10,146 bases of DNA, from assembly GCA_022360105.1 (NCBI GenBank), contig JAKSDL010000209.1, positions 1-10,146 on the forward strand, in the 5' to 3' direction. Shown in pieces: positions 1 through 7,064 of this stretch (position 1 is the first letter of the stretch; every line of letters begins with the position of its first letter). The position numbers and the translations under genes are program-made. The notes beneath the pieces were generated by a model that worked only from the letters and a program-made list of their open reading frames with translations, was not told where the DNA came from and ran no database searches. The DNA comes from Pseudomonadota bacterium (GTDB taxonomy: Bacteria > SAR324 > XYD2-FULL-50-16 > JAHJRI01).

Positions 1-175
1 AATCCGGCCAGGATCGGACTATGATGGTGCGCAAATCTGTCATTCTTGAGCATCCATTCCTTGTCAGTTCTTTTCGATTTTTTTGGTGCTAATAATATCG
101 TTCAACTGAGACCGAGAGCTGTGCCAACTTGACTCTTGTGGTGGGCTAAGAAATGCGGGGGCAGTATATGGTGAT

Positions 176-442
176 TCAGGAAGCTTGACAATATTTTGAA
201 TCAACCAGAAACGGTAAAATTACCTGGTTTTCACTGGGAAATTGTGCTCTTAAATCCTCATAACTTGAGGGATTGTCGACGCTTTCTTGCTTCACGTTAG
301 GCAGGCAACAATATAATTTATCAAAGGCCATATTATAAGCATCTGTCAGATCAAAACCGTATGCATAACAACCATCTATGTCCGGAAACTCAACCTCGAC
401 CGTCCCTTCTTTTCTGGTAAATACCGCGTAAAATTTTATCAT
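176..442 (-). CDS. Solitary HicB-like protein (HicB antitoxin N-terminal fold), short
   Basis: This 88-residue protein has the layout of the HicB / HicB-like antitoxin N-terminal domain. An opening beta strand (KFYAVFTRKEG, about residues 3-13) is followed by the hallmark VEFPDIDGCYAYGFDLTDAYNMAFDKL (split here as VEFPDIDGC at 17-25 and the helix DLTDAYNMAFDKL at 31-43), matching the family pattern FPDLPGC-x-T-x-G-D-x(2)-EA-x(3)-A. HicB proteins normally neutralise the HicA RNase and often carry a C-terminal ribbon-helix-helix or HTH DNA-binding domain. Here the protein stops shortly after the VILPFLVD strand (about 74-81), so no DNA-binding domain is present. No HicA-sized gene lies on either side. 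The start is a clear ATG at 440-442, with only a weak GAG as a ribosome site. The fold assignment is fairly secure; a toxin-antitoxin function is not supported by the neighbourhood. Confidence 0.72.
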   Translation of the reverse strand: MIKFYAVFTRKEGTVEVEFPDIDGCYAYGFDLTDAYNMAFDKLYCCLPNVKQESVDNPSSYEDLRAQFPSENQVILPFLVDSKYCQAS

Positions 443-554
443 CTCAATGTATTTTTAGGTTTGTTGTTTCTTGCAAAGGACGATGAATACTAGGTTAGTC
501 AATATTTTTCAAAATACTGGGTTATGAAAGGTCGAGTTTGATGCCTTTTCTGCT

Positions 555-571
555 CGGGGAAAATTTCCCCG
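555..571. promoter_or_regulatory. 17-bp dyad CGGGGAAA-A-TTTCCCCG, possible operator
   Basis: The two arms of 8 bases are perfect inverted complements around one central A. The site lies in the 262-bp non-coding stretch between the HicB-like gene (which starts at 442 and reads leftward) and the 3' end of the DUF554 gene. The short spacing makes a transcription-factor operator more natural than an RNA hairpin, and no T-run follows on either strand. The rest of this stretch is AT-rich, and I see no gene in it. No regulator can be assigned. Confidence 0.3.
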
Positions 572-704
572 TTGATCTGGTAATTTTTCCATTCCGATCG
601 TAATATTACTATATAGTGGAACAATGATAGAAAAGGTGGTGGTGTCAGTCAAGGAGATTGGACAACACTCTCTTTATGTCCAAAACAGCAGGAGGCTTTG
701 CGGC

Positions 705-1391
705 CTAATAAAAAATGGAATTTAGTGCATAGTAGATAAGGGGGATAAAAACAGCAGGCAACATGTTTCCAACCTTGATTTTAATTGGCCCCAACAGATT
801 GATTCCAATGGCCGCAATAAGGACCCCTCCAGCAGATGACATTTGTGCTACAACTTCGGGGACTAGATACGGTTTGATAAAAACAGCCAGGATAGTAATG
901 GCGCCTTGATACAGCAAAACTGCGACGGAAGATAAAATGACACCTACACCCAGGGTGGAGGCAAAAATAATTGAAGTGATACCATCCAGAGCTGATTTTG
1001 CATAAAGGGTTTGTTGATTGCCGGTCAAGCCACTTTCGAGCGAACCCACGATGGCCATCGAGCCGACACAAAATACCAGGCTGGCGGTAACAAACCCATT
1101 GGAAATGGAGCCTTCTTGATTTGAAAATCGATTTTCCAGCCACTGACCAAGCGATTCCAAACGATATTCAATTCTGGCGAATTCACCGACAACGCTACCA
1201 ATAGCAAGGCTGAGGATGACCATTAAAATATCATCCGATTTCAGGGCTGTTTGGATGCCTATGAGGATTACAGCCAGACTGACCGCCTGCATAATGGTTT
1301 GTTTATATGTTTCCGGAATCCCTTTTTTAAAGAGAAGTCCTAAAAGACTGCCCGCTGCAATTGCCAGGGCATTTACAATCGTTCCGTTCAT
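705..1391 (-). CDS. DUF554 family membrane protein (YqgA/YdfK-like)
   Basis: This 228-residue integral membrane protein is full length for DUF554 (E. coli YqgA, Bacillus YdfK). Family features seen are the start MNGTIVNALAIAAGSLLG, the central signature FCVGSMAIVGSLESGL (residues 107-122), and the downstream segments KSALDGITSIIFASTLGVG (132-150) and GINLLGP near 196-202. Hydrophobic stretches at roughly 4-20, 33-50, 55-70, 100-118, 136-170, 186-203 and 209-226 suggest about seven membrane segments. The family has no firmly established function; transport is often assumed. The ATG at 1389-1391 has no Shine-Dalgarno sequence, but it matches the family N-terminus exactly. The neighbours on either side are unrelated, so it is probably transcribed alone. 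Confidence 0.92.
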   Translation of the reverse strand: MNGTIVNALAIAAGSLLGLLFKKGIPETYKQTIMQAVSLAVILIGIQTALKSDDILMVILSLAIGSVVGEFARIEYRLESLGQWLENRFSNQEGSISNGFVTASLVFCVGSMAIVGSLESGLTGNQQTLYAKSALDGITSIIFASTLGVGVILSSVAVLLYQGAITILAVFIKPYLVPEVVAQMSSAGGVLIAAIGINLLGPIKIKVGNMLPAVFIPLIYYALNSIFY

Positions 1392-1539
1392 AGTTATTAG
1401 TAAAGCTATGGTGAAGTATTTTTTTCCTCTTTTCTCTTTTAGGCATATGTTTCAGTTTAATGAAAGAGAAAGCTGTCTGACGCATGAATCAACATCGCTG
1501 AAAAAGCTATTTTTTCAAAAAATATCTCGATTAATAAGC

Positions 1540-1570
1540 GGGGTCAGTCCGTGCGATTTGATTTCTTGAC
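1540..1570. repeat. GGGGTCAGTCC-type motif, possible relic of a REP-like element
   Basis: The non-coding stretch between the DUF554 gene and the zinc-ribbon gene contains ggggtcagtccgtgcgattt, running on to tcttgac. Sequences starting GGGGTCAG(A/G)CC are, as I recall, common as dispersed repeats near REP-associated (Y1, IS200-like) transposases in several environmental proteobacterial lineages. Only one copy is present here, without a transposase, so its repeat nature cannot be shown from this window. The surrounding 250 bp hold no other gene that I can see. Confidence 0.25.
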
Positions 1571-1643
1571 TTCACTCTTCCCAACTGTCTACAGCTATTC
1601 AGAACAAATAAATATTCACTCACAACAACAGTCGTAAAAAACA

Positions 1644-1880
1644 ATGCTGACAATAAAATGTGCGGCGTGTAAAACCAAAATCTGGCGGTATGATAAAATA
1701 GGTCCCGGAGAAGTCCTACGTTGCCATAAAGCCCGGATTGACAAGGCGTATATGCAGCACAGCGCAATAAAGGGCAAAATACACTGCACCTGCGGGAAAC
1801 CAATTGGGATTGATAAAGGAAGTTTTTATAAAATGATTCCCAAAGCTTTTACCTATTCCGGGACGAAGCGCAACAATTAG
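1644..1880 (+). CDS. Small zinc-ribbon-like conserved hypothetical protein
   Basis: This 78-residue soluble protein has a CxxC pair at Cys6 and Cys9 and a CxC pair at Cys48 and Cys50, with Cys27-His28 between them, a spacing typical of small zinc-binding ribbons. The segment KIGPGEVLRCHKARI (18-32) is the best conserved-looking part; I recall similar small hypothetical proteins, but no function. The C-terminus is basic (SGTKRNN). An in-frame stop immediately upstream (TAA at 1635) limits the start to the ATG at 1644, which is preceded by an A-rich leader (gtaaaaaaca) instead of a Shine-Dalgarno site. The gene converges on the TerB-like gene with only 16 bp between stop codons. The cysteine pairs argue that this is the coding frame and that the overlapping minus-strand frame is a shadow. 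Nucleic-acid or protein binding is a guess. Confidence 0.7.
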   Translation: MLTIKCAACKTKIWRYDKIGPGEVLRCHKARIDKAYMQHSAIKGKIHCTCGKPIGIDKGSFYKMIPKAFTYSGTKRNN

Positions 1881-1896
1881 CAATGGGTAGAAGTTG

Positions 1897-2697
1897 TTAT
1901 GTTTTTCGCGGAAACAATGATTCCAGAACCATAAAAGAGGAAGCAACAGGTTGCAAAACAGTATCGATCTGGGAGGGTTCGATGCCTAAGGATTCTGCCG
2001 CCTGCTTGATGAATTCCGATTCCTGTCCTACATATTCACCGTCACACATGGCAATAGTCACCACATATTTTAGCATCGATTCTGCAGGACCCGGGTTCAG
2101 GTTAAGTTTTGGAAGACTTGATTGCTCTAACGCTGCTTTTTTGATTGTATCTAAGGTGTAATCACTTTCCTTGATTAATTCACTGATAATATCAAAAAAT
2201 GATTTTTCTGCGGGATGTATCTGTCCGTCGGCACAAATTATCTTCACCAATATTAATGCACACCAATATAGTTGATCGCTATCCAATTCCTTTTTCAGCT
2301 GTATGGTAAACTCATACCTTAACTTGTCGAATTCCCGATCCAGCAAATTGCGCATTTCTTCAGACTGGATTCCAAGCGCAGATCCGGTATCACTTAAGTA
2401 ATAAAGAGCATTGTCTTCCGGATCACTTTTTAACGTTAGCAAGCGAATGACTGTCTGGATGGTATAGGCCGAGATTTCCCTCGGGAGTTCAAGAGGCGTC
2501 GGCGCATCTATTTCCAAAGATTTGTCTTCAACCAGTCTGGCTGCATCTTCGAAGACCGATGTGATCCAAGATAAGGCTACCGAAGGATCTACTGAGAGAG
2601 AGCTGATCTCATTCAGCTTTTTTGTAAGGATTTCAAGTGATTGCTGTATGATTTCAGGCAAGGTCTTTTTATTTTCAGCTTTATCCAAATTGAACAT
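1897..2697 (-). CDS. TerB/DjlA-like domain protein, function unknown
   Basis: The 266-residue protein is soluble, acidic and predominantly helical. Its C-terminal half carries two TerB-like signatures: ICADGQIHPAEKSFF (154-168) and MCDGEYVGQESEFI (217-230). Each has the form of a helix, then (A/C)DG-x(2-3) and an acidic residue, then another helix, as in tellurite-resistance TerB and the N-terminus of DjlA, where the acidic residues can bind metal. The N-terminal half (1-140) has no motif I recognise. The ATG at 2695-2697 is preceded by a good Shine-Dalgarno site (AGAGGAAG, about 5 bases away). This is much better than a TTG ten codons upstream, so I place the start here. No ter operon or J-domain gene is adjacent, so neither tellurite resistance nor chaperone activity should be inferred from the fold. 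Confidence 0.75.
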   Translation of the reverse strand: MFNLDKAENKKTLPEIIQQSLEILTKKLNEISSLSVDPSVALSWITSVFEDAARLVEDKSLEIDAPTPLELPREISAYTIQTVIRLLTLKSDPEDNALYYLSDTGSALGIQSEEMRNLLDREFDKLRYEFTIQLKKELDSDQLYWCALILVKIICADGQIHPAEKSFFDIISELIKESDYTLDTIKKAALEQSSLPKLNLNPGPAESMLKYVVTIAMCDGEYVGQESEFIKQAAESLGIEPSQIDTVLQPVASSFMVLESLFPRKT

Positions 2698-3054
2698 CAG
2701 CTTCCTCTTTTTAGATACTGATAACAATGGCTTTGAGGTTTAATTCCACCGCAAGTTGGTTTGTAGATCATAGTTTAGCACAAACAGATGATTTTGCAAT
2801 TTTGGCTTATCCAATGCTGCCATTGCTTTGTCTTTGTTTGAGACGAATTCAAAACATATTCGAATCGACAATATTGTGCATGAAAAAAAACCTATTTCAT
2901 GCTTGAAAAACACTAATTTTTTTGGTTTGCAAATTCAACCTGAACCTTTCATTTTCAGTGTTTGTCTTGGATTTGTTGTGGTTTCAGATTCACTTTCCAT
3001 TTCTAAACAGATAGTTTGAAATTATTCGCACGGAAAAATTGAACAAAGTTGAAA
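2698..3054. other. Divergent intergenic region, AT-rich, with an 8-bp inverted repeat
   Basis: About 350 bp separate the start of the TerB-like gene (reading left) from the start of the SplB-like gene (reading right), so both promoters should lie here. I cannot point to a convincing -35/-10 pair. A perfect inverted repeat, gcatgaaa at 2878-2885 and tttcatgc at 2895-2902, encloses a 9-base A-rich loop. It could be an operator or a weak hairpin. A 63-codon open frame at 2828-3019 has no recognisable motif and a composition like the surrounding non-coding DNA, so I do not call it. Confidence 0.4.
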
Positions 3055-4185
3055 ATGGCGGTCACAGAAATCACAGCAAAAACGATTCTGCGTAAATTTA
3101 AAAAAGCAGACTCCTGGTTTGTCGCGCGATACAGTATGAATTTGTACAGGGGTTGTCTGCATAACTGCATCTATTGTGATGGTAGAGCCGAGAAATACAA
3201 TGTAGATGGGGAATTCGGCAGGGATGTAGCTGTGAAGATTAATGCTTTGGAATTACTGGAAAAGGAGCTTGATCCGACAAGAAAACGAAAACCGACACAA
3301 AAAGGATTCGTGTTGTTAGGCGGAGGTGTGGGAGACAGCTATCAAGCCATTGAAAAGAAGTATGAGCTGACCCGGGGAGCGCTGAAACTGATGGATCGGT
3401 TTGACCGTCCGGTACACGTGTTGACCAAATCCACCTTGGTCGAACGAGATATCGACCTGTTGGAAAAGATCAATAAAAAGTCTAAAGCATTGGTAAGCAT
3501 GAGCTTTTCATCAATGGATCAGAAAATCAGTTCTCAATTTGAACCCGGGGTCGATGACCCGCTTAAACGGCTTGATCTGCTGAAACAAGTTAAAAGCAAA
3601 AGTGGAATTGCTATCGGCGTTTTCCTTATGCCAGTGATCCCTTTTATTTCAGATACGCCGGAAGTACTGAATGAAACAATGGCACGGTGCAAGGAGGTAG
3701 GAGTTGATTTTGTAATATTCGGTGGAATGACATTAAAACCGGGTCGACAGCAGGATTACTTTCATACATCACTGGAAAAAACTCATCCTGAGCTGATCAA
3801 TGAATACAAGTGCCTTTATGCCAATGCAGGGCAATGGGGTAATACCAGCGAGCCGTATTATCACAAAATCAATCACTTGTTTGATTCTCTTGCCAGGCGT
3901 TACGGGATTTCCAAAAGAATCCCCATAAAACACTGGCAGGCAGTGACTGATGATTCAGACCGGGTGGTTGTGATACTTGAACAACTGGATTATCTGCTCA
4001 AAATGAAAGGAGAGAAGTCACCCTATGGTTACGGCGCGTACTCCCTTTCCCAGCTCAAGGAGCCGATCAGGGAATACCAGGGAAGTTTTACGGAGTTAAA
4101 GGGTATTGGACCGGTAACTGAACGTCTGATTCGAGAAATACTGAAAACCGGGTCTTGCAGATACTACGATAAATTGATGGGATAA
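3055..4185 (+). CDS. Radical SAM protein, SplB (spore photoproduct lyase)-like, with C-terminal HhH-like segment
   Basis: This 376-residue protein belongs to the SplB-like (COG1533) radical SAM group. The [4Fe-4S] cluster motif is CLHNCIYC (Cys34, Cys38, Cys41: CxxxCxxC), preceded by MNLYRGC as is usual in this group. VLLGGGVGDSYQAIEKKYELTR (86-107) matches the family region that follows the first core strands, and VHVLTKSTLVERD (120-132) and VSMSFSSMD are further core strands. The C-terminus adds ELKGIGPVTERLIREIL (347-363), which resembles a helix-hairpin-helix DNA-binding motif. Family members include DNA photolesion lyases, but many are uncharacterised, and repair of a DNA lesion is only inferred here. 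Cysteines beyond the cluster are at 212, 253 and 368. The start is ATG at 3055; a TTG at 3049 is possible, and neither has a good Shine-Dalgarno site. The gene converges on purN across the heptamer array. Confidence 0.85.
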   Translation: MAVTEITAKTILRKFKKADSWFVARYSMNLYRGCLHNCIYCDGRAEKYNVDGEFGRDVAVKINALELLEKELDPTRKRKPTQKGFVLLGGGVGDSYQAIEKKYELTRGALKLMDRFDRPVHVLTKSTLVERDIDLLEKINKKSKALVSMSFSSMDQKISSQFEPGVDDPLKRLDLLKQVKSKSGIAIGVFLMPVIPFISDTPEVLNETMARCKEVGVDFVIFGGMTLKPGRQQDYFHTSLEKTHPELINEYKCLYANAGQWGNTSEPYYHKINHLFDSLARRYGISKRIPIKHWQAVTDDSDRVVVILEQLDYLLKMKGEKSPYGYGAYSLSQLKEPIREYQGSFTELKGIGPVTERLIREILKTGSCRYYDKLMG

Positions 4186-4286
4186 ATGCAGTTATCTGTT
4201 ATCCGTCAGTATTGAGTAAACAGTTAAAATATTTGGAATAAACATCTTATCAACCTTGACAAAACATTTTGTAATTCGCATTTTTT

Positions 4287-4376
4287 GCTAACCGCTAACC
4301 GCTAACCGCTAACCGCTAACCGCTAACCGCTAACCGCTAACCGCTAACCGCTAACCGCTAACCGCTAACCGCTAAC
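4287..4376. repeat. Heptanucleotide tandem array (GCTAACC), 12.9 copies
   Basis: Twelve uninterrupted perfect copies of gctaacc (4287-4370) are followed by a six-base partial copy, for 90 bp in all. The array fills the gap between the convergent SplB-like gene and purN, ending 3 bp past the purN stop codon. Read leftward the unit is GGTTAGC. Each unit contains TAA on one strand and TAG on the other. Because 7 is not a multiple of 3, the array places stop codons in all six frames. About 90 bp to the left, two adjacent diverged heptamers occur (gttatct gttatcc, 4191-4204). The copies show no mutations, which implies recent expansion or homogenisation by slippage. Confidence 0.97.
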
Positions 4377-4379
4377 TAC

Positions 4380-4970
4380 TCAAAGTTCAATTTCACCTGA
4401 GACAATCTTACCAATGGTTTCCGCATATATTTTATGTTCTTCCTTAAGCACTCGTTCAGCCAGGGAGTCGGTTGTGTCATTTTCTAAAACCGGGACTCTT
4501 TTTTGAGCCAGGGTAGGACCGTGATCATAGTGTTCATCGACCAGGTGAACTGTTACTCCCGATTCCTTCTCGCCTGCCTTCAGAACTGCTTCATGCACAC
4601 GACTTCCATACATCCCCTGTCCTCCGAATTTTGGTAACAATGCAGGATGTATGTTGAGAATTTTACCTTGATAAGCTTCCAAAACCAGTTTACCGATTTT
4701 TTTCATATAACCTGCCAGAACCACAAGATCTGTGTGATGAATCGTCAAAACCTCCAATATGGTCTGATCCAGTTCTTCTGACCTGGGATGAGTTTTGTGG
4801 CTCAGGTGATAGGATGGAATTCCTTCGTTTTGTGCTCGTTGCAGGGCTTTTGAATTGGAATTGTTACTAATCACAACCACCGGATTGGCTTTTAACTCGC
4901 CGTTTTTAATGGCATCGATAATAGCCTGCATGTTGCTGCCACCATGCGAGGCCAGAAATGCAATATTCAT
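4380..4970 (-). CDS. purN: Phosphoribosylglycinamide (GAR) formyltransferase
   Basis: PurN transfers a formyl group from 10-formyltetrahydrofolate to glycinamide ribonucleotide, the third step of de novo purine synthesis, in the cytoplasm. At 196 residues it is of normal length. The phosphate-binding loop is SHGGSNMQAI (residues 8-17). The catalytic triad is present: Asn106 and His108 in ILNIHPALLP, and an aspartate at 149 in VDEHYDHGP, equivalent to E. coli Asp144. The GGQGMYGSRVHEAV loop (116-129) is of a type I associate with Bacteroidetes-like PurN rather than the E. coli form. The ATG at 4968-4970 has no clear Shine-Dalgarno site. The arabinofuranosidase gene lies 126 bp upstream on the same strand and is functionally unrelated. 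The stop codon sits beside the heptamer array, so the purN mRNA 3' end may carry GGTTAGC repeats. Confidence 0.97.
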   Translation of the reverse strand: MNIAFLASHGGSNMQAIIDAIKNGELKANPVVVISNNSNSKALQRAQNEGIPSYHLSHKTHPRSEELDQTILEVLTIHHTDLVVLAGYMKKIGKLVLEAYQGKILNIHPALLPKFGGQGMYGSRVHEAVLKAGEKESGVTVHLVDEHYDHGPTLAQKRVPVLENDTTDSLAERVLKEEHKIYAETIGKIVSGEIEL

Positions 4971-5096
4971 GTTTGCTTTGGGAAATAGAGGAGTGTAGCC
5001 GTTGATTTGGACACGAATGAGTAAAAAAGATACAGTCTATACAAGTCAATGTAAGCTGCCAACTCTGCAGATGGGATTACTGCATCCAAAAACAGC

Positions 5097-6731
5097 TTAA
5101 ATACCGAGACCCAGATCCAGTTTGGTAAGTTTCAATATGGTAATCGAGTGAGGTTTTAATGTCAGGGACATTTCCGCATTGACGTCATCAATGCTTCGCT
5201 CTGTGATGGATACGGCATCTCGATCATCTATACTATTATACGTGAATGGAGAATCTGCGCTAAGTTCAATGATTTCCCCGACACGAAAAAAAACAAATCC
5301 CTTGATATTCAAATCTACATCAATACTGTCAGAAAAGTGTTTGTTGACCATCAGCAATGATATTTTGCTGCCGTCATCACTAATGGTTGCCGAGCTTTCG
5401 ATAACCGGGTTGCCGGAAACTCTTCCTATTTGACCGTAACCATCCGCATCGAACTGGTCTGTTTCGATCGTCAGGTTTTCCACCAGGTTCAAATAGGTGT
5501 GTTCCTTAAAAATCTGAAAAACGTGATAAACAGGTGTCAATACCAGACCTTCATCGTCCGTGCGAATCATGCCCAGGGAGTTAACAAGGGTCGACCACAA
5601 GCCGATTGAACAGATATCGGAAAAGCGTTGAAAGAGCATCAAAACCAATGCGGCAAACAAACCGTCCTGGAGATTGTAGTTGGTCTTAACCAGGTCCCGT
5701 ATGGTGTACCAGATTCCCCATTCATCAAACGCTACTTTGGTTCTTGGCCGGGCACCAAATCGCTTGACTATGCTGTTCCAGGCCTTGAGTATCTGTTTTT
5801 TGATTTCAAAAGGAGCGGACATCATGGCGTAATAGATCCGCTCACTTTCCGGATGATGCGTTTCAACCAGTTGATTTAGATTTGGCGGAAACGGTAAATA
5901 TTGATGGATACTTAAATAATCGATATAGTCTTCATCAACTTCTGCCAGAAATCCCTCATTCCAGTTGTTCTGATTCCAGCCACAACCAATGAGTTTAATG
6001 CTTGAATCCTTATCCTTCATGCTTTCAGCGAATTCCTGATAGCGGACTCCATAGTTGGCTGGATCTTTCTCATAACCCGGTTCGTTTTCCAGATATATTT
6101 CGTTGCCAATTCCCCAGAAGGGAACGTTGAAAGGTGGTCGTCTCCCATGATTGGCCCTGAGCCTTCCGTATTCGGTGCTGGGGCTGCCATTGCAATATTC
6201 CACCCAGTCAGCAGCCTCTTTGGGGGTGCCGGAGCCATAATTGACCGTGATATAGGGCAATGCCATCAATTCTTCACATAAAGACAAAAACTCGAAAGTG
6301 CCGAATTGATTTTGCACATCGTATCCTATTCGTTCGCTAAATTCCCTGGCTCCCTCGAATTCAAACCGTTTTCCCGGTACCCTTGCCAGATCATCTACCA
6401 GCCTGTCACCCCAGGTTTTCCAGTATTTGTTTTTTACAATCTGGCGCTGCCCCCTTTTGCCAATGCCATCCTTCCAATGATATACATCCGCGTAACACCC
6501 ACCTGGCCATCGGATAACAGAAGGTCGCAGACTTACCAGGGCATGCATGATATCCCGGCGTACATTATCCAGGTCAGGATGATCAATCAATGGTATTCGA
6601 CTTGTATCGTAAGTCCAGATGCCGTTGTGAATACACTCGCCCACATGTTCTATGAATCCTCCAAAAATCATTGAAGATATCTTCTTGGTTAACGAATTCA
6701 TATTGAGAATAATTTTGGCTGTTGCACTCAT
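5097..6731 (-). CDS. Intracellular GH51 alpha-L-arabinofuranosidase
   Basis: This glycoside hydrolase family 51 enzyme removes terminal alpha-L-arabinofuranosyl residues from arabinan- or arabinoxylan-derived oligosaccharides. It has 544 residues, and both catalytic glutamates are visible: the acid/base Glu211 in FWGIGNEIYLEN (205-216), and the nucleophile Glu337 in KVAFDEWGIWY (332-342). Further family marks are FGGFIEHVGECIHNGIW (23-39), RWPGGCYADVYHWKDGIG (74-91) and SIHQYLPFP. The (beta/alpha)8 barrel fills most of the protein, and the C-terminal beta domain begins near 400. There is no signal peptide, so it should act in the cytoplasm on imported oligosaccharides. The ATG at 6729-6731 is supported by a good ribosome site (GGAGA, 8 bases away). 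No transporter, arabinose isomerase or regulator gene is adjacent. It may be abfA-like, but I leave the symbol blank because naming varies. Confidence 0.93.
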   Translation of the reverse strand: MSATAKIILNMNSLTKKISSMIFGGFIEHVGECIHNGIWTYDTSRIPLIDHPDLDNVRRDIMHALVSLRPSVIRWPGGCYADVYHWKDGIGKRGQRQIVKNKYWKTWGDRLVDDLARVPGKRFEFEGAREFSERIGYDVQNQFGTFEFLSLCEELMALPYITVNYGSGTPKEAADWVEYCNGSPSTEYGRLRANHGRRPPFNVPFWGIGNEIYLENEPGYEKDPANYGVRYQEFAESMKDKDSSIKLIGCGWNQNNWNEGFLAEVDEDYIDYLSIHQYLPFPPNLNQLVETHHPESERIYYAMMSAPFEIKKQILKAWNSIVKRFGARPRTKVAFDEWGIWYTIRDLVKTNYNLQDGLFAALVLMLFQRFSDICSIGLWSTLVNSLGMIRTDDEGLVLTPVYHVFQIFKEHTYLNLVENLTIETDQFDADGYGQIGRVSGNPVIESSATISDDGSKISLLMVNKHFSDSIDVDLNIKGFVFFRVGEIIELSADSPFTYNSIDDRDAVSITERSIDDVNAEMSLTLKPHSITILKLTKLDLGLGI

Positions 6732-7064
6732 CTCAAATTCTCCATTAATGGGACGCTCTTAAGATTGAATTCCATTTCAATCATTTTATTATCATTATCT
6801 CAAAAAAGATTTCAACCATCAGGCTAATCAACACTTTGTCCTTTCCGAGCAAAGCAAAGAAAACTGTTAGGTTTGTAATCCGGTTTTAAAATAATACAGG
6901 GAGTCAACGTGCAGTTGATTATCTTTCGATTCCTGGCTTGATATTACGGTTAAGTATAGCTTATCGGAATTGTTGTTACAAATTATTGCAAATCGTTGTA
7001 TTCTCTACAGGTAATTGTAAATAAGGCCGTCAAGATTCACAACATAAATCCCGTCGAATCTCAC
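6732..7064. promoter_or_regulatory. Divergent intergenic region with small dyads
   Basis: This stretch of about 330 bp lies between the arabinofuranosidase start (leftward) and the amidohydrolase start (rightward) and holds no gene I can support. A perfect 10-bp palindrome CCATTAATGG (6742-6751) overlaps the ribosome-binding region of the arabinofuranosidase gene and is well placed for an operator. A second dyad, TCAAC-gtgca-GTTGA (6904-6918), lies mid-way. Short palindromes arise by chance in AT-rich DNA, so both are tentative. I see no convincing promoter boxes. Confidence 0.3.

Noticed and set aside
1..53. Possible gene start on the minus strand (ATG at 51-53, preceded by AAGGA) running off the left edge
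   Set aside because: Only 17 codons are visible with no motif, and a plus-strand frame over the same bases is equally open, so there is no basis to choose.
672..706. Terminator hairpin AGGC-CGCAAA-GCCT after the DUF554 gene
   Set aside because: Only a 4-bp stem that overlaps the stop codon, with no T-run following on the minus strand.
1716..1946. 76-codon minus-strand frame opposite the zinc-ribbon gene
   Set aside because: It overlaps both convergent genes, while the plus-strand frame has the paired cysteine motif and the minus one has no recognisable feature.
2828..3019. 63-codon plus-strand frame in the divergent intergenic region
   Set aside because: Low-complexity AT-rich composition, no family match, no ribosome site, and it spans the expected promoters.
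4287..4376. CRISPR array or telomere-like repeat
   Set aside because: The units are contiguous 7-mers with no spacers, so not CRISPR. The resemblance to telomeric TTAGGG repeats is superficial, and the array is internal between genes.
5036..5062. Promoter for purN (TTGGCA, 15-base spacer, TATAGA on the minus strand)
   Set aside because: The spacer is shorter than usual and the match to consensus is partial; such matches are common in AT-rich DNA.
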